Below, one piece after another: positions 5,689-6,218 of a DNA stretch of 6,218 nt (its first letter is position 1; each line of letters begins with the position of its first letter). The notes below the pieces were generated by a model, which saw only the letters and a program-made list of their open reading frames with translations, was not told where the DNA came from and ran no database searches. The position numbers and the translations under genes are program-made. This stretch comes from Chloroflexota bacterium (GTDB lineage: Bacteria > Chloroflexota > Anaerolineae > Anaerolineales > Villigracilaceae): NCBI GenBank assembly GCA_021796155.1, contig JAJYOO010000155.1:1-6218 (forward strand), written 5' to 3'.

Positions 5689-6218
5689 TCTTGTCTCGTG
5701 CGCAATCGCAAATACGATTCGTATCGTTCGGGATGAATCTTACCTTTGTCCAACGCGGCGCGCACGGCGCAACCCGGTTCATGGATGTGCGTGCAATCGC
5801 TGAATTGGCATTTCGCCACGAGCGGCGCAAGCTCTGGAAAATACGCGTCGATCTCTTCAGGTTCGGTGTCCCATAATGCCAGCGATTTCCATCCGGGCGT
5901 ATCGGCCACAAAACCGTCGCCTTCGAGTTTGAACATTTCGCGCGTGACGGTCGTGTGCTGGCCCTTATTGACCGCGCTGATTTCGTTGACCGCCAAACCC
6001 AATCCCGGCTGAATCACGTTGAGCAGACTCGATTTGCCGACGCCGCTTGGTCCGGCCATCGCGCTGACTTTATTTGCAAGTTGTTCTTTGAGTTCGTCAA
6101 CGCCTTTGCTCTTTTTTGCGGAAGTATAAATGATGCGATAACCGAGCGGCTTATAAAACCCAAAAATCTTTTTTGCTTCTCTCAATCCGATCAGGTCAAT
6201 TTTGTTCGCAGACGACTT
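5685..6218 (-). CDS. rsgA: Ribosome small-subunit-dependent GTPase A, N-terminus beyond right edge
   Basis: The frame is open to the right edge and 177 residues are visible; the N-terminal OB-fold and the start are outside. The GTPase motifs occur in the circularly permuted order of RsgA/YjeQ: G4 NKID (5-8), SAK (33-35), G1 GPSGVGKSS (56-64), the G2 region KGQHTT (85-90) and G3 DTPGW (106-110). A zinc-binding module follows with C137, C142, H144 and C150, the C-x4-C-x-H-x5-C spacing of the family, within DCTHIHEPGCAV. RsgA binds the 30S ribosomal subunit late in assembly, checks the decoding centre, and leaves upon GTP hydrolysis. All catalytic motifs in view are intact. The TTG at 6185 is not the start, because NKID lies upstream of it. 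The C-terminal RTRQD and the stop codon lie next to, or inside, repeat DNA, so the last residues may be recently altered. It is probably in one unit with holB. Confidence 0.95.
   Translation of the reverse strand, partial: KSSANKIDLIGLREAKKIFGFYKPLGYRIIYTSAKKSKGVDELKEQLANKVSAMAGPSGVGKSSLLNVIQPGLGLAVNEISAVNKGQHTTVTREMFKLEGDGFVADTPGWKSLALWDTEPEEIDAYFPELAPLVAKCQFSDCTHIHEPGCAVRAALDKGKIHPERYESYLRLRTRQD

Noticed and set aside
5293..5736. Plus-strand open frame of 147 codons antisense to holB.
   Set aside because: It is a shadow of holB; its TEHSRSV peptide comes from the dispersed repeat and marks spurious ORFs.
5685..6185. rsgA starting at the TTG at 6185.
   Set aside because: The NKID nucleotide-specificity motif is encoded upstream in the same frame up to the window edge, so the gene is longer and its start is outside.

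Overview
This window comes from a bacterial chromosome of roughly balanced base composition. All genes that can be supported lie on the minus strand, so transcription runs from the right edge to the left. The most likely source is a member of the Chloroflexota, probably Anaerolineae. I base this on the large DUF11/isopeptide-type surface protein, a short dispersed repeat of the CACTGAGCATAGTCGAAGTG type that I associate with such genomes, and the weak use of Shine-Dalgarno sequences. This placement is an inference, not a search result.

From right to left the layout is as follows. (1) The 3' part of rsgA, a circularly permuted ribosome-assembly GTPase, enters from the right edge. (2) holB, the clamp-loader delta' subunit, follows 35 nt later. 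The junction is built of short repeats that cover the rsgA stop codon and the first codons of holB. (3) An intergenic region of about 115 nt holds a near-perfect 23-nt palindrome. (4) A one-component signalling enzyme follows, with a cyclic-nucleotide-binding domain fused to a GGDEF diguanylate cyclase that has intact catalytic and inhibitory motifs. (5) A two-gene unit encodes a ClpP-fold SDH-family serine proteinase and a 71-residue DUF2277 protein, closed by a hairpin terminator. (6) A sigma70-type promoter and a leader of about 155 nt precede a signal-peptide-bearing surface protein of at least 612 residues, which runs off the left edge.

rsgA and holB are housekeeping genes for translation and replication. 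The CNB-GGDEF enzyme would turn binding of a cyclic nucleotide into a change in c-di-GMP level. The surface protein is the kind of exported product that c-di-GMP often controls, but nothing here shows a direct link. The proteinase/DUF2277 pair has no assigned pathway.

No phage, transposase, CRISPR or recognised defence system is present. The points most worth a second look are two consecutive transcription units whose best -10 elements sit so close to the start codon that the mRNAs would be almost leaderless, the repeat that supplies the start of holB, the structured leader of the surface protein, and the proteinase/DUF2277 pairing.
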